NCBI GenBank assembly: GCA_947623455.1
Contig: OX392532.1
Coordinates: 48,673,058-48,737,057, forward strand
Reading direction: 5' to 3'
DNA length: 64,000 nt
Origin: Mimachlamys varia
Taxonomy: Eukaryota; Mollusca; Bivalvia; Pectinida; Pectinidae
Of the stretch, positions 11,271-23,200 are shown one piece after another (position 1 is the first letter of the stretch; each line of letters opens with the position of its first letter). The notes beneath the pieces are model-generated. The model saw only the letters and a program-made list of their open reading frames with translations. It ran no database searches and was not told where the DNA came from. Both the position numbers and the translations under genes were made by a program.

Positions 11271-11839
11271 AACTCTGTCCGTACTGTTGTCGTATACAGA
11301 CGACAAAAAACGTGACGTCTCCTCCCCGTTGTCGTATACAGACGACAAACAAACGTGAAGTTTCCTCCCCGTTGTCATATACAGACGACAAACAAACGTG
11401 AAGTTTCCTCCCCGTTGTCGTATACAGACGACAAGCTACTTGATGTTACATACTTTTTGATTAGCAGCCGACAGATAGGTTGACGAATAACATTTTACAC
11501 AAAATCGACTACGTCAGTTTATAACAAACAATTTGATAGGCATAAAGTACACATTTTCTGCCATGTGACCAATTTAGATTGAATTTCCTGCGAGATACTG
11601 CGAAGTGTCATCACCAATATAAACATATTGCTGCGAAAGTAAAGCTTAGTATTTGTATGTCTTCTAACTATAGAAGAACTGAAAAGAGCATTGGTTTACA
11701 TTTACCTGCATTATTTCGGCATAATATCCACTACACAAACACAACAAAGAGACGCCATTTTGGCCGAAATGTCTGGGGGTGAGCCTAGTAATGACTTCTG
11801 GTACGGAATCCGGACTGGAATCGTGGTACGGAAAGAGTT
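11271..11839. mobile_element. TIR insertion inside the composite element
   Basis: The left end AACTCTGTCCGTAC and the complement of the right end (AACTCTTTCCGTAC) match at 13 of 14 positions. On each side the host minisatellite unit resumes (GGCTG before, AAAGGCGGC after), so this 569-bp block inserted into an existing unit. The target duplication is unclear (AA or none). It carries the 43-bp palindromic repeats at its left end and no convincing gene; the 65- to 70-codon frames inside are unsupported. Confidence 0.6.
11286..11434. repeat. Four tandem 43-bp units, each with a hairpin
   Basis: Units start near 11286, 11328, 11371 and 11414. Each has arms TTGTCGT and ACGACAA around ATACAG (one arm varies in unit 3), followed by a spacer with ACGTGAAGTTTCCTCCCC. 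The arms would form a 7-bp stem with a 6-base loop. Confidence 0.75.
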
Positions 11840-12471
11840 AAAGGCGGCTATATTGGATTTTTCCATTGAAAACTTGTTATCGCTATTTTCTGAGAAGTAC
11901 TGAATGATTGGATCTTACTCAGATTGCATATATAGGTTCCCCTTGGTGCCTCGTTGTGCTGTTTCAATTTTGGATCTGATCTGAAACAAAATGGCTGAAA
12001 GGCGGCCATCTTGGATTTTGAAATGAAAGTTTTATATCACTAGAAGTACTTTATAGATCTTACTCAAATTTCATATGTTGATGCCTACATGTAGTTGTGC
12101 CCTTTTGATTTTGGGTCTGATTGGATAAACAAAACGGCTCAATGGTGGCGATCTTGGATTTTACCATTTAAAGCTTCTTACCAAACTTGTTATCAGCTTG
12201 TTAAAAATTCTTGATGGATCTTCCTCAAATTTCATCTGTAGGTTCCCCTCATTTAAGAAATACAAGATCGGTTTGTAATTTAAAATTATCAGGAAAAAAA
12301 AACTGACAAGAGACCTTCTCTCAACTATTAAATTTTCAAGAGAAATTCATAGAACTTAAAGATTAAATACATAAATGAAAGTTGAAATAAGAAGGGAAAA
12401 TATCCATCTTTCTAAGAATGAATGAAAAATCATCAATGATGGGCACCAAGATCCCTCTGGGATCTCTTGTT

Positions 12472-13129
12472 ATAGTTATGATCTGATGTATTAGCCTGCT
12501 ATTCCTGAAGTTGGCATGAATTAGAGTTTCTATAGGAAATATATAATAATATATAACATGAACCGGTTTACAGTACATATCAATGTTCCGGGTAACCGGT
12601 TAATGATTTTGATCTGGTTTGCCAAGCCTACTTATAAACATTTAAGACCTGTCTGATAAAGAATTACCCCATGCTAATGTACAATTGTATGTGCATTATT
12701 AGTACGCACAACACTTTTGTAAAGAGTAAAAAAGATATCCCAGAGGATTGCCGCACAACATAGACATTTTCTGACAACACAATAAGGTTAATTCTCTTTG
12801 GACGTTTGTGGGAGAATTCATGTCACACTGATATATCCTTTTTATATTTCAACTGATATTTCATAATTCAATGACTGTCCCAAACTGGAGAAAAGCAAAT
12901 GAATTTTACATGAGGTATCAATGAATTTGCCTTTGCCAAGTGAGCATTCATATTGGCTATGAATGCCCAGTAAAAGCAGTTAAATGCTTAACTGATTAAT
13001 TATATTGATGACCTACCTGGTAATATGAATGTCAATATAATATCAAGAACCAGCAAGAAAAACATGGACTCTGAGGTGATGGTGCTAAACGAGTTGAAGT
13101 CAAATTGCTCTAAATGTCTGTAGAACTAG
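12472..13129. other. Intergenic, nothing recognised
   Basis: AT-rich. An imperfect inverted pair of ACCGGTT motifs lies near 12560-12600. No supported gene. Confidence 0.4.
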
Positions 13130-13320
13130 AAGGAAAGGTGCATAAAAATTCTTTATTCATAAGATTTAAAAAAGAAAAACCGTTTAGAACAGTTTAATTT
13201 CAAGTAAGCAATGAGTTAACTGATTATATTGTGGACCATGCCACTACTGTTAGAGGTAACTGTAGCAATCAAGGTTACAATACGCCTCAGGGACTAAAAT
13301 ACTCCACTCCAAACACTGAA
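13130..13320 (+). repeat. Dispersed repeat, related to 18545-18740
   Basis: Shares an order of motifs with the later copy: AGGTGC(A/G)TAAAA, a region ending AGTTTAATTTC or ATAATTTC, then CC(A/T)TGCCACTAC, TAACTGT and CTCAGGGACTAAAA or CTCGGGGACTAAAA followed by TCCAC. Identity is moderate, so the copies are old. Class unknown. Confidence 0.45.
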
Positions 13321-13784
13321 GGATTGATTCTCCTGTGACTTGTCAATGATACAAGGGGCTGATACATGTATTTATCTCCTAGTCCAGGTGATATTTTCAA
13401 AATGAAAATCCAAATGTCGCTCTTGAAGCCTTTTTGGAGAGTAAAATCAATTGATGTTGATGATGCCCCTGGAAGGTTGATTTTAGAAGATGAGAAAACC
13501 CTACCATAAACCAATGTTTAGCGACAATATATATTTAGATGTAAACATTACACTGCATGTCCTCAGGGTATAGACACGGTAAATACATAAATGGTCCAAA
13601 GTGAAAACATAAAGTGTTGGTTCTTTATTTTGAGGTTTCTTCTGATCCATAACCTTGGCCAAGCAACCAAACAATAATGCACTCATTCCTTGGAGCCAAA
13701 TATCTCCTTATGTATGTGTATGTATGCAAGTTTGTTGGAGATCAATTGTGTTCTGTTTGTAGTGGGACTGTGTTTCCAAAGGCA

Positions 13785-13994
13785 TCTTTTACAGTTCCAT
13801 ATCACTTGAATGCTACAGCACAGATACCGCAACACCCATCCCAGATCATTTTATACTCGGCCTGGGCTGTTGGTGTTGTGTGGTAGGAGAAAAACACTTT
13901 CTCTGCATATTCCATGCATAGGACGATTTCGGGGATTGAACCCCGGGCGTTTGTGTGGAAGGCCGGAGTGTTAACCACTCGACCAATCCGCCCA
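13785..13994 (-). mobile_element. tRNA-derived SINE with class-like box A and box B
   Basis: On the minus strand the head at 13994-13921 has box A TGGTCGAGTGG (perfect fit to TRGYnnARnnG) and box B GGTTCAATCCC (perfect fit to GGTTCRAnYCC). The T loop is one base short if the GGGG/CCCC stem pairs fully, and the acceptor ends do not pair, so this is not a working tRNA. The body runs leftwards through GTGTTTTTCTCCTACCACAC and GGTGTTGCGGTATCTGTGC to CAAGTGATATGG, a molluscan SINE body I recognise. The frame on the + strand across it is not a gene. Confidence 0.72.
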
Positions 13995-15123
13995 CAACCG
14001 TTAAGCTAACACACAAATGTTGAGATTAAAGAAGGATGTCACCTGGACGCTACCAGAGTTGACTCTGGCCTCTCTAATTGATAAATATAATAAGTCAAAA
14101 ACTTAATAAATTGGTGGAGTTCTGAGCACAAAGAGACAAATGCAATCATGTGATCAGAATTTACTCAGAAGTGCAAGCTTCCCCCATGGGGTCTATTGGC
14201 CCACCACTTGAAGAGTCGAATTCACCTCTCTACAGCAATACAACATCAGTACACTTATGGTGTGTTTTTTGGCCTCTTGCTTATTGCAATACAAGATACA
14301 AGAAGCTTTATTTAAAGTCGCATATATAAAACAAGCAACATTAGCACTGTAGTGCTATTTCTGCGACAAACATAGTAAAACGCAAACGCAATAATTACAA
14401 ATGTGAAGTGGCTTCATGTTATTATACATGAAGTTTTTTGTTACTTAAGTTGAGTTAATAAATTAAATGAAATCACCAGTAAACTACAATTATTTCAAAT
14501 TTTGTGACATCTTCGAAGAAATATAAACAGTTGTCAACTTGAGGGGGAAAATTACCCTCAAATTTGCTTTTGCAATAATACAGGATAGTGTGAGTTCTGT
14601 AAATGAAGTGAAGATGGCATGGTTTCTACCCACACTTTAGTGTGTTGCTTGTTCTTTAATATATAAACTAGTTCTAAATGCATACCTTGTAGTATAATTC
14701 AACAAGGCAGATTTTGCATGGCACACTTTGTATTAAAAGTCAAACATTTGTAAATAATGAGCATGATCTTTGGATCTCAAGATTTACTTATGAAGCAAAG
14801 ATGAGATTTTATCTTGCCTTTCCATTTCGTTATGTTTCAGATTCATTCAAGTGATCTGTCTGGCTTTATTGAAGCTCTGAGATAGTTGAATGATGAGTTT
14901 TCACGGAGCTCAACCTTTTCCTTTAAAAAGAAAAAGATAAAAGACAATCTGTGAGGATATTTTGACAGGACAACAGTCACAAGACAAATCCCAGAATGTC
15001 TGGAGAGAAGAGAAAACTGTAAAAAAAAGTTCCAGGTATCCATCTTGATTTAACATCACATGACACATCAACATGATCAAATTGATAAACTTAGCCATCA
15101 TTGTACATTTGATGAAACATTCT
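13995..15123. other. Presumed intron or upstream region of the zinc-finger gene
   Basis: No exon with clear splice sites and no bounded repeat is seen. Since the zinc-finger exon starts at a splice acceptor, this stretch is at least partly intron. The position of the upstream exon or promoter could not be found. Confidence 0.4.
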
Positions 15124-15150
15124 ACCTGTCATCTTTTCTAACGACTACAG
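15124..15150 (+). other. 3' splice site of the zinc-finger exon
   Basis: A pyrimidine-rich tract with TCTTTT, then a branch-like TTCTAAC, then CGACTACAG ending in AG. The branch-like sequence contains an in-frame TAA, so the reading frame cannot extend upstream in genomic DNA. This supports an exon boundary just before 15151 with a 5' UTR exon further upstream. Confidence 0.65.
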
Positions 15151-15162
15151 GTGACTAGAGAA

Positions 15163-16860
15163 ATGGATCTTGCTATTGAAACGAATGCAATTGGGTCTAG
15201 TAATGAATCAAGTCAGCTATTTAACCCAGCGACTAAATGTGTAGAAGACACATATAATTGCGATGTTTGTGGAAGGGTTTTCCTTGATTGGTCAATGCTA
15301 CAAATACATAACAGGTCACATACAGGAGAGAAGCCTGTCAGGTGTGATGTCTGTGGTAAAACATTTAAAGATTCGTCTACACTAAATAGACATTATAAGA
15401 TACATACAGGCGAGAAATCGTACAAGTGTGATGTTTGTGGTATGGGATTTAACCAGTCATCCTCACTTCAGAGACACATCAAGACACATACAAAAGAAAA
15501 GCCTTACAAGTGTGATATCTGTGGTGGTGAGTTTACTAAGTCAACAAAATTTCAGATACATTTGGGGACACATACAGGAGAGAAGCCTTTTAAATGTGAC
15601 ATTTGTAGCATGAGATTTAATAGGTTATCACACTTGAAGCGACACCAAAAGACACACACAGGTGAGAAGCCCTACAAGTGTGATGCATGTGGCAAGGAAT
15701 TTAGAGAGTCGTGTACATTGCTAGTTCACCTCAGGACACACACTGGAGAGAAACCTTACAAGTGTGATGTCTGTGGTAAGGAGTTCACTGAATCATCTAC
15801 ACTAAGAAAACACCTCAAGATACATTCCAATGAAAGGCAGTATAAATGTGATGTATGTAATCGTGGATTCCATAGGCCAGCACTTCTTAACACACATATC
15901 ATGACACATACCGGAGAAAAACCCTACAAGTGTGATATATGTGGTAAGGGATTTAGAGACACTGCTACACAGCAACGACATTTTAAAACGCATTCAGGAG
16001 AAAAGCCGTTTAGATGTGATGTATGTGATAAGGGATTTGTTCGGACATGGCAGTTAAAGAGACATCAAATGATACACAAAGAAGAAAAGCCTTTCAAATG
16101 TGATATATGTAATAAGGAATTTCGTGATTCCTCTAAGCTTCAGCGACATTTCAGTGTCCATACAGGGGAGAAGTTGTGTAAGTGTGATATATGTGGTAAG
16201 AGCTTCAGTCGGTCATCGCATCTTAAGACACATCGTAGGATACATACTGGAGAAAAGCCTTACAAATGCGAAGTCTGCCCTAAAAAGTTTAGCGACGCGT
16301 CAACGCTACACGTGCATGTTAGAACGCATACAGGAGAAAAACCTTATGAGTGTGATGTCTGTGGTAAGAAATTCAGCGAATCCTCGACACTGCAGGTACA
16401 TCGAAGGACACATACAGGTGAGAAGCCTTATAAGTGTGATGTATGCGGTAAAGAATTTACTCAGTCTTCGCATCTTAAGATACATCTGAGGACACATACT
16501 GGGGAGAAACCATACAAGTGTGGTGTCTGCTGTAAGGAGTTTACAGGTTCGTCTCAACTACACAGACACCTCCAGACACATACCGTGGAACAGAAGTACC
16601 TTTGTTATATATGTGAACAGAAATTTAGTCGTTCATCTAACCTGAAGGCACATCTAGCGACCCATACAGGAAAGAGTCATTGTGATACTGATGGGTTAGA
16701 TAAAGAATATAATGATTCAATTTCACACCTGATTCATCATGGCACACAACCTAAAGGTAACTCCTACACTTGTGATTTATGTGGCGAGTCGTTTAGTGAG
16801 ATGTTTGGTCTACAGACACATTATGAGTTACACACAAAGATGAGATATACAGCAACGTAG
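15163..16860 (+). CDS. C2H2 zinc-finger protein, 19 tandem modules
   Basis: A 565-residue protein made almost wholly of C2H2 (Krueppel-type) zinc fingers, so probably a nuclear sequence-specific DNA-binding protein. I chose the ATG 12 bases after the predicted splice acceptor; the open frame begins at a GTG right after the acceptor, but GTG is not a usual animal start. Residues 1-30 carry no KRAB, BTB, SCAN or ZAD-like motif. Nineteen modules follow with an exact 28-residue period at residues 31-557, with mostly TGEKP linkers. Modules 1-17 and 19 keep C-x2-C...H-x3-H; module 18 (from residue 507) has lost the cysteine pair and the last histidine. The last 8 residues form a short tail. The presumed DNA-contact residues (-1, 3, 6 of each helix) vary between modules while the framework is conserved, which suggests a diversified specificity. 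The whole array is in one exon, as is common for this class. The target and partners are unknown. Confidence 0.9.
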   Translation: MDLAIETNAIGSSNESSQLFNPATKCVEDTYNCDVCGRVFLDWSMLQIHNRSHTGEKPVRCDVCGKTFKDSSTLNRHYKIHTGEKSYKCDVCGMGFNQSSSLQRHIKTHTKEKPYKCDICGGEFTKSTKFQIHLGTHTGEKPFKCDICSMRFNRLSHLKRHQKTHTGEKPYKCDACGKEFRESCTLLVHLRTHTGEKPYKCDVCGKEFTESSTLRKHLKIHSNERQYKCDVCNRGFHRPALLNTHIMTHTGEKPYKCDICGKGFRDTATQQRHFKTHSGEKPFRCDVCDKGFVRTWQLKRHQMIHKEEKPFKCDICNKEFRDSSKLQRHFSVHTGEKLCKCDICGKSFSRSSHLKTHRRIHTGEKPYKCEVCPKKFSDASTLHVHVRTHTGEKPYECDVCGKKFSESSTLQVHRRTHTGEKPYKCDVCGKEFTQSSHLKIHLRTHTGEKPYKCGVCCKEFTGSSQLHRHLQTHTVEQKYLCYICEQKFSRSSNLKAHLATHTGKSHCDTDGLDKEYNDSISHLIHHGTQPKGNSYTCDLCGESFSEMFGLQTHYELHTKMRYTAT

Positions 16861-17540
16861 GATCCGACAATGAGAAGGCACTGAACGCGACCTGTTATCA
16901 GCAGCAAAACCAGGTTGTAAGAAACATGTGATGCTTCAAATTTATATTAGTAGATGAGAATCGGGTGTAAATGAGACCAACTTCGTTAGGGAGACTCCCA
17001 GTGTTAACGAGACTACCAACGCAATCAATGCCGGCGAAACTGTAAGACCGACTTCTGTAGTTAGTGTAACCCCTGGTGTTAGTTGGACTGTTGATGGTAT
17101 TGAAATGGATGTGGCCAGAAAGACAATTGGTTTTCGTGAAACTACCGATGTTATTAACTGTTAATTAAACTTCTGGGGATGTTAATGATACTGCTGGTGT
17201 TGGAGATGTTGATGGGAAATATTGAAAAGGTCAAGTCTGATGGGGGTGGATTGGTGTTAACCGGGAAATATACTGCAGACACAAACGAAGACAAAAGTTG
17301 AGAATTCATAGCAAAGTTATACACATGGGGTGATTTTCTCGTGTAGTTGGTGAGATATATTTGACTCTTTTTTTTGTGGTGAAAGTAAGAATGTGTAGAT
17401 TGCGTCATGCAATTTTTTTAAAGCAGTTTGTGTGATACTATAACATAACAAGGATAAGACATCGATGAACGGTTGTCGTAAATTGTTCCTGTGTTTTGTA
17501 AACGTACGTGATTCACCAATAAATCACATTTTAGCGCCTT
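16861..17540 (+). other. Probable 3' UTR of the zinc-finger gene
   Basis: Follows the TAG stop with no further fingers. The first canonical AATAAA on this strand lies at 17518-17523, which would give a 3' UTR of about 670 bases. The stretch has loosely repeated GTTAG, GTTAAC and GAGACT-like words but no open frame of note. Confidence 0.45.
17518..17523 (+). terminator. Candidate polyadenylation signal AATAAA
   Basis: Exact AATAAA on the gene's strand, about 660 bases after the stop codon; a GT-rich element downstream is not pronounced. Use is inferred. Confidence 0.4.
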
Positions 17541-17965
17541 TATCTATGAAAACCGTGACCTTAAGTTTATCTTTAATGTTTTATGTTGTATGCATGGTGG
17601 TTGGACTACGACTGTAGCGTTGTTCAAAAGGTAGCTAGTATAAATATTCAATGACATTTCCATATATATCGTATGATATTGCATTTTTGCATATCAAATA
17701 TTCTACTGAATATATGATGTCTGGACGTTGTAACTAATTCAATGGTTTTGTTTAAGAGATGACGTAACACACAGACATGGTCCAAATTACGCTTGATTAT
17801 GCTAGTTACCTTTTGAATATTGTACCCAGTTCGCTGACAATATGCTTAACCTTTGTTCTTGCATAGCATCAGTATTTTCACGAAATCAATGTTCGTGTAA
17901 ATGAGATATAATACTTATACTGGCAGTAACTGTATATCTATCCGGCTTTGACTTTGTATTAATGA
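17541..17965. other. Intergenic, nothing recognised
   Basis: AT-rich. GATGACGTAACACACA at about 17758 is a word shared with the dispersed repeat cluster at 18440-19060, so a repeat fragment may start here. Confidence 0.4.
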
Positions 17966-17967
17966 TA

Positions 17968-18135
17968 ATGTACTGTGAAGCTGTACTGAAAAGCTGTACT
18001 GAAAAGCTGTACAAATGCTGTACTGTAAAGCTGTACTGTAAAGCTGTACTGAAAAACTGTACTGTAAAGCTGTACTGTAAAGCTGTACTGAAAAGCTATA
18101 CTGAAAAGCTGTACTGTAAAGCTGTACTGTAAAGC
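17968..18135. repeat. 13-bp minisatellite, about 13 copies
   Basis: Tandem variants of CTGTACTGAAAAG and CTGTACTGTAAAG. The 68-codon minus-strand frame (repeated QYSFTV) is simply this repeat read through. Confidence 0.85.
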
Positions 18136-18149
18136 AAGTTCAATGCATA

Positions 18150-18344
18150 CTGTAAACGTACACATTTTCGCGGAATTTTTAGCGCTTTTCGTGCATGTTG
18201 GTATATCGCTAAAATGTGAATGCGCTAATTGGATTTTTTAAATGCTTGGAATTACCACGGACACGCGAATTTATCATTGCGCTAATGTGCTCAAAACTGA
18301 CAATGCGCTAAAATTTGATTGCGCCAAATGAAGTACGTTTTCAG
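18150..18344. mobile_element. TA-flanked MITE, 195 bp
   Basis: The left end CTGTAAACGTAC and the complement of the right end (CTGAAAACGTAC) match at 11 of 12 positions, with TA outside each (18148-18149, 18345-18346). Inside are repeated GCGCTAA words. Typical of a short non-autonomous Tc1/mariner-type element. It sits directly beside the 13-bp minisatellite. Confidence 0.7.
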
Positions 18345-18439
18345 TAATGCTGTGCATGTTGCTTGTATAACACCTTCTTTAGTAATAAGATAAATAACGT
18401 ATATATCAACATGGCATGTTCATATACAAGATGTTTTAA

Positions 18440-19060
18440 ATTTAGTAATATATATAAAAATGAATTAAACTGCACCATACAGCTCATTCGTCCTCCTAGG
18501 ACTCTTCAGTGATGCTAGGGGCCAAAAGGTGGGAATCCAACATTCTAATGTAGAAGCAGAAGGGTCAGGTGCGTAAAACCCCTTTAATTTATGAATTTAG
18601 AAGTAAAATTAAACCAGTTCTGTATAATTTCAAATCATGTACAACGAAAATGTGTATATTATGTACCTTGCCACTACCCAAATGAGATTAACTGTGGCTA
18701 TGGAGGCTCCAGCAAACCTCGGGGACTAAAAAATCCACCAGCAGAGTCTACCGTGCCACTACTCAAATGAGATTAACTGTGGCTATGGAGGCTCCAGGAT
18801 CCCCTATCATAAAGATGACGTAACACACACATGTGCTGCACCTTTTGAATTTAGTGATAGATACAGCATGCCGAAAAATTGAATTAAACTGCACCATACA
18901 GCTGTTTCGTCCTCCTAGGACTCTTCAGTGATAACTGTGGCTATGGAGGCTCCAGCACCCCTTTCATAAAGATGACGTAACACACATATGTGCTGCACCT
19001 GTTAAATTAAGTAATAGATAAAGCATGCCGAAAAAATGAATTAAACTGCACCATCCAAAA
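18440..19060 (+). repeat. Dispersed repeat cluster, inverted relative to 46620-46890
   Basis: Contains several partial copies of one family: TTAAACTGCACCATACAGCT near 18465 and 18887 (cut short near 19040), TTCGTCCTCCTAGGACTCTT twice, ACTGTGGCTATGGAGGCTCC three times and GATGACGTAACACACA more than once. The region at 18490-18580 is matched in reverse orientation at 46630-46740, including GCTAGGGGCCAAAAGG and AGAAGGGTCAGGT. The class is unknown; the mixed order suggests repeated partial insertions or local duplication. Confidence 0.65.
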
Positions 19061-20071
19061 ACGTCATAAAAAACTTGAAATAATTGCCTATGTGATAAAC
19101 ATCAGTAAAATATCCATCATGCTTACTTACTGATGACAGTGATGTCTTGTGTAAGTTGAATCTGGTTAAGTTAAATTTCGTTGAATGAAGATACGAAGTT
19201 GAAATAATTTCATTGATGGAAGAGATTTAGAAATTAGTCAAGTCTTCCCATTTTAGTGAAGTCTTTACGGTTAAAGTAGACGAATGATATATGATGTACA
19301 TGTACGTGCAGGATGTCGGGTGGGTTTATGGGATTTCGGAAAAGAGAAATTATTGACCGAGTGAGATTGGGGTAATTGTTTAGCTATCCTCTACACTCAC
19401 TTTCGTTCTCTGCACCCTTGGGGTATGTTATAGGAAGTACGAAAGCTCATGATCAGGATGCAACACGTTTTGACGTGCAAGGAAACTGGTTTCATCTTTC
19501 GATGTATAAAAGGATATCGAGGTCTTGAAGGGTCGAACCTAGTGGCTTTGAAGTGGGGAGTTGCTCCTCAATACTCTTTGAAATAGTAGCGTGGCGATTG
19601 GTCAGGATAGTTAACCTGTCACCAGTCCAACAGCTGGCCACGGGCCTTCAACTTTGGGTTTGACAAACTCGAGGGGTGTACAGAGCGAAGTGAGTTTATA
19701 TGTGTCACTGCGTGAATAGAATATATCTCATTACATTTAAAACAGTACTCAATTATGCATTACTTATGATATTTGCATTGAATGAAATATAGATATTCAA
19801 CTTTCAGTTATAGTTGATTTTTTATTATGTGTTGGCGGATATAAACGGAGCCAAATGCCAAGAGGTGTTCTCCATCGGCTTTGCCAATTTGGCTTACAAG
19901 GTTTCGGTTGTTTCAAGCAGACGTCTGTACCGCTAAAGCTGTTTCTTTGAACATGTCATGAATTATTCTGTGAACTAAAGCAATTTATGAATAATCGATA
20001 TGTTAAAGCAATGTGTCGACAGCTGGCTTCTCTATATATCTGGTCAGATAACTTTGCCGATAACTGCGTAT
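19061..20071. other. Flank of the satellite, with a possible foldback
   Basis: No gene seen. A loose inverted pair lies at about 19399-19420 (CTCACTTTCGTTCTCTGCACC) and 19672-19694 (GGGGTGTACAGAGCGAAGTG), possibly an old element of about 300 bp. No clear target duplication. Confidence 0.35.
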
Positions 20072-20249
20072 ACCATACTACTGCATCTCATACATCCCAT
20101 AGTCAGTACCACAACTACTACATCTCATACATCCCATAGTCAGTACCACAACTACTACATCTCAATCATCCCATAGTCAGTACCACAACTACTACATCCC
20201 ATACATCCCATAGTCAGTACCACAACTACTACATCTCATACATCCCATA

Positions 20250-23200
20250 GTCAGTACCACAACTACTACATCTCAATCATCCCATAGTCAGTACCACAAC
20301 TACTACATCTCATACATCCCATAGTCAGTACCACAACTACTACATCTCATACATCCCATAGTCAGTACCACAACTACTGCATCTCATACATCCCATAGTC
20401 AGTACCACAACTACTACATCTCATACATCCCTTAGTCAGTACCACAACTACTGTATCTCATACATCCCATAGTCAGTACCACAACTACTACATCTCATAC
20501 ATCCCTTAGTCAGTACCACAACTACTATATACATCTCATACATCCCATAGTCAGTACCACAACTACTACATCTCATACATCCCTTAGTCAGTACCACAAC
20601 TACTATATACATCTCATACATCCCATAGTCAGTACCACAACTACTACATCTCATACATCCCTTAGTCAGTACCACAACTACTGCATCTCATACATCCCAT
20701 AGTCAGTACCACAACTACTACATCTCATACATCCCATAGTCAGTACCACAACTACTACACCTCATACATCCCTTAGTCAGTACCACAACTACTACATCTC
20801 ATACATCTCATAGTCAGTACCACAACTACTGCATCTCATACATCCCATAGTCAGTACCACATCTACTACATCTCATACATCCCTTAGTCAGTACCACAAC
20901 TACTACATCTCATACATCCCTTAGTCAGTACCACAACTACTACATCTCATACATCCTATAGTCAGTACCACAACTACTGCATCTAATACATCCCATAGTC
21001 AGTACCACAACTACTACATCTCATATACCCATAGTCAGTACCACAACTACTGCATCTAATACATCCCATAGTCAGTACCACAACTACTACATCTCATATA
21101 CCCATAGTCAGTACCACAACTACTACATCTCATACATCCCATAGTCAGTACCACATCTACTGCATCTCATACATCCCATAGTCAGTACCACATCTACTGC
21201 ATCTCATACATCCCATAGTCAGTACCACATCTACTGCATCTCATACATCCCTTAGTCAGTACCACAACTACTATATACATCTCATACATCCCATAGTCAG
21301 TACCACAACTACTACATCTCATACATCCCATAGTCAGTACCACAACTACTACATCTCATACATCCCATAGTCAGTACCACATCTACTGCATCTCATACAT
21401 CCCATAGTCAGTACCACAACTACTACATCTCATACATCCCATAGTCAGTACCACAACTACTACACCTCATACATCCCATAGTCAGTACCACAACTACTAC
21501 ATCTCATACATCCCATAGTCAGTACCACATCTACTGCATCTCATACATCCCATAGTCAGTACCACAACTACTACATCTCATACATCCCATAGTCAGTACC
21601 ACAACTACTACATCTCATACATCCCATAGTCAGTACCACATCTACTGCATCTCATACATCCCATAGTCAGTACCACAACTACTACATCTCATACATCCCA
21701 TAGTCAGTACCACAACTACTACATCTCATACATCCCATAGTCAGTACCACAACTACTACATCTCATACATCCCTTAGTCAGTACCACAACTACTACATCT
21801 CATACATCCCATAATCAGTACCACAACTACTGCATCTCATACATCCCATAGTCAGTACCACAACTACTACATCTCATACATCCCTTAGTCAGTACCACAT
21901 CTACTACATCTCATACATCCCATAGTCAGTACCACAACTACTACATCTCATACATCCCATAGTCAGTACCACAACTACTACATCTCATACATCCCTTAGT
22001 CAGTACCACAACTACTACATCTCATACATCCCATAATCAGTACCACAACTACTGCATCTCATACATCCCATAGTCAGTACCACAACTACTACATCTCATA
22101 CATCCGATAGTCAGTACCACAACTACTACATCTCATACATCCCATAGTCAGTACCACAACTACTGCATCTCATACATCCCATAGTCAGTACCACAACTAC
22201 TACATCTCATACATCCCATAGTCAGTACCACAACTACTACATCTCATACATCCCATAGTCAGTACCACAACTACTACATCTCATACATCCCTTAGTCAGC
22301 ACCACAACCACTACATCTCATACATCCCATAGTCAGTACCACAACTACTGCATCTCATACATCCCATAATCAGTACCACAACTACTACATCTCATACATC
22401 CCTTAGTCAGTACCACAACTACTACATCTCATACATCCCATAGTCAGTACCACAACTACTGCATCTCATACATCCCATAGTCAGTACCACAACTACTACA
22501 TCTCATACATCCCATAGTCAGTACCACAACTATTACACCTCATACATCCCTTAGTCAGTACCACAACTACTACATCTCATACATCCCATAGTCAGTACCA
22601 CAACTACTACATCTCATACATCCCATAGTCAGTACCACAACTACTACACCTCATACATCCCTTAGTCAGTACCACAACTACTACATCTCATACATCCCTT
22701 AGTCAGTACCACAACTACTATATACATCTCATACATCCTATAGTCAGTACCACAACTACTACATCTCATACATCCCATAGTCAGTACCACAACTACTACA
22801 CCTCATACATCCCTTAGTCAGTACCACAACTACTACATCTCATACATCCCTTAGTCAGTACCACAACTACTATATACACCTCATACATCCCTTAGTCAGT
22901 ACCACAACTACTACATCTCATACATCCCATAGTCAGTACCACAACTACTACATCTCATACATCCCATAGTCAGTACCGCAACTACTGCATCTCATACATC
23001 CCATAGTCAGTACCACAACTACTATATACATCTCATACATCCTATAGTCAGTACCACAACTACTACATCTCATACATCCCATAGTCAGTACCACAACTAC
23101 TACATCTCATATACCCATAGTCAGTACCACAACTACTATATACATCTCATACATCCCATAGTCAGTACCACAACTATTACACCTCATACATCCCTTAGTC

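Larger units (their letters stand above)
10102..12471 (+). mobile_element. Composite HINE-like element with two minisatellites
   Basis: It begins TTTTAGGTCATATGAGCC and ends with a hairpin (AGATCCC-tct-GGGATCT) directly followed by CTTGTT, the same type of 3' end as at 4734. The first half holds about five tandem units of about 150 bp containing TGACCTTGACCT and CAAGGTCA. The second half holds further units of about 150 bp with TTGTTATCGCTATTTCTTGA and GGCTGAAAGGCGGCCATCTT. A separate insertion at 11271-11839 interrupts one second-half unit. No coding capacity. Class is inferred from the layout and shared terminus. Confidence 0.5.

Noticed and set aside
13287..13514. 75-codon minus-strand frame
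   Set aside because: Unrecognised, partly over a dispersed repeat, and no splice-site or homology support.
13921..13994. Functional tRNA gene
   Set aside because: Boxes A and B fit, but the acceptor stem does not pair, the T arm is a base short and a SINE body follows.
15802..16557. Minus- and alternate-frame ORFs inside the zinc-finger exon
   Set aside because: Shadows of the finger repeats; the + frame holds the conserved Cys and His residues.
17959..18165. 68-codon minus-strand frame with QYSFTV repeats
   Set aside because: Translation of the 13-bp minisatellite.
20448..20675. 75-codon minus-strand frame with Cys-rich repeats (and its twin at 25564-25791)
   Set aside because: It is the 37-bp satellite read through; the two are identical because of the 5,116-bp duplication.
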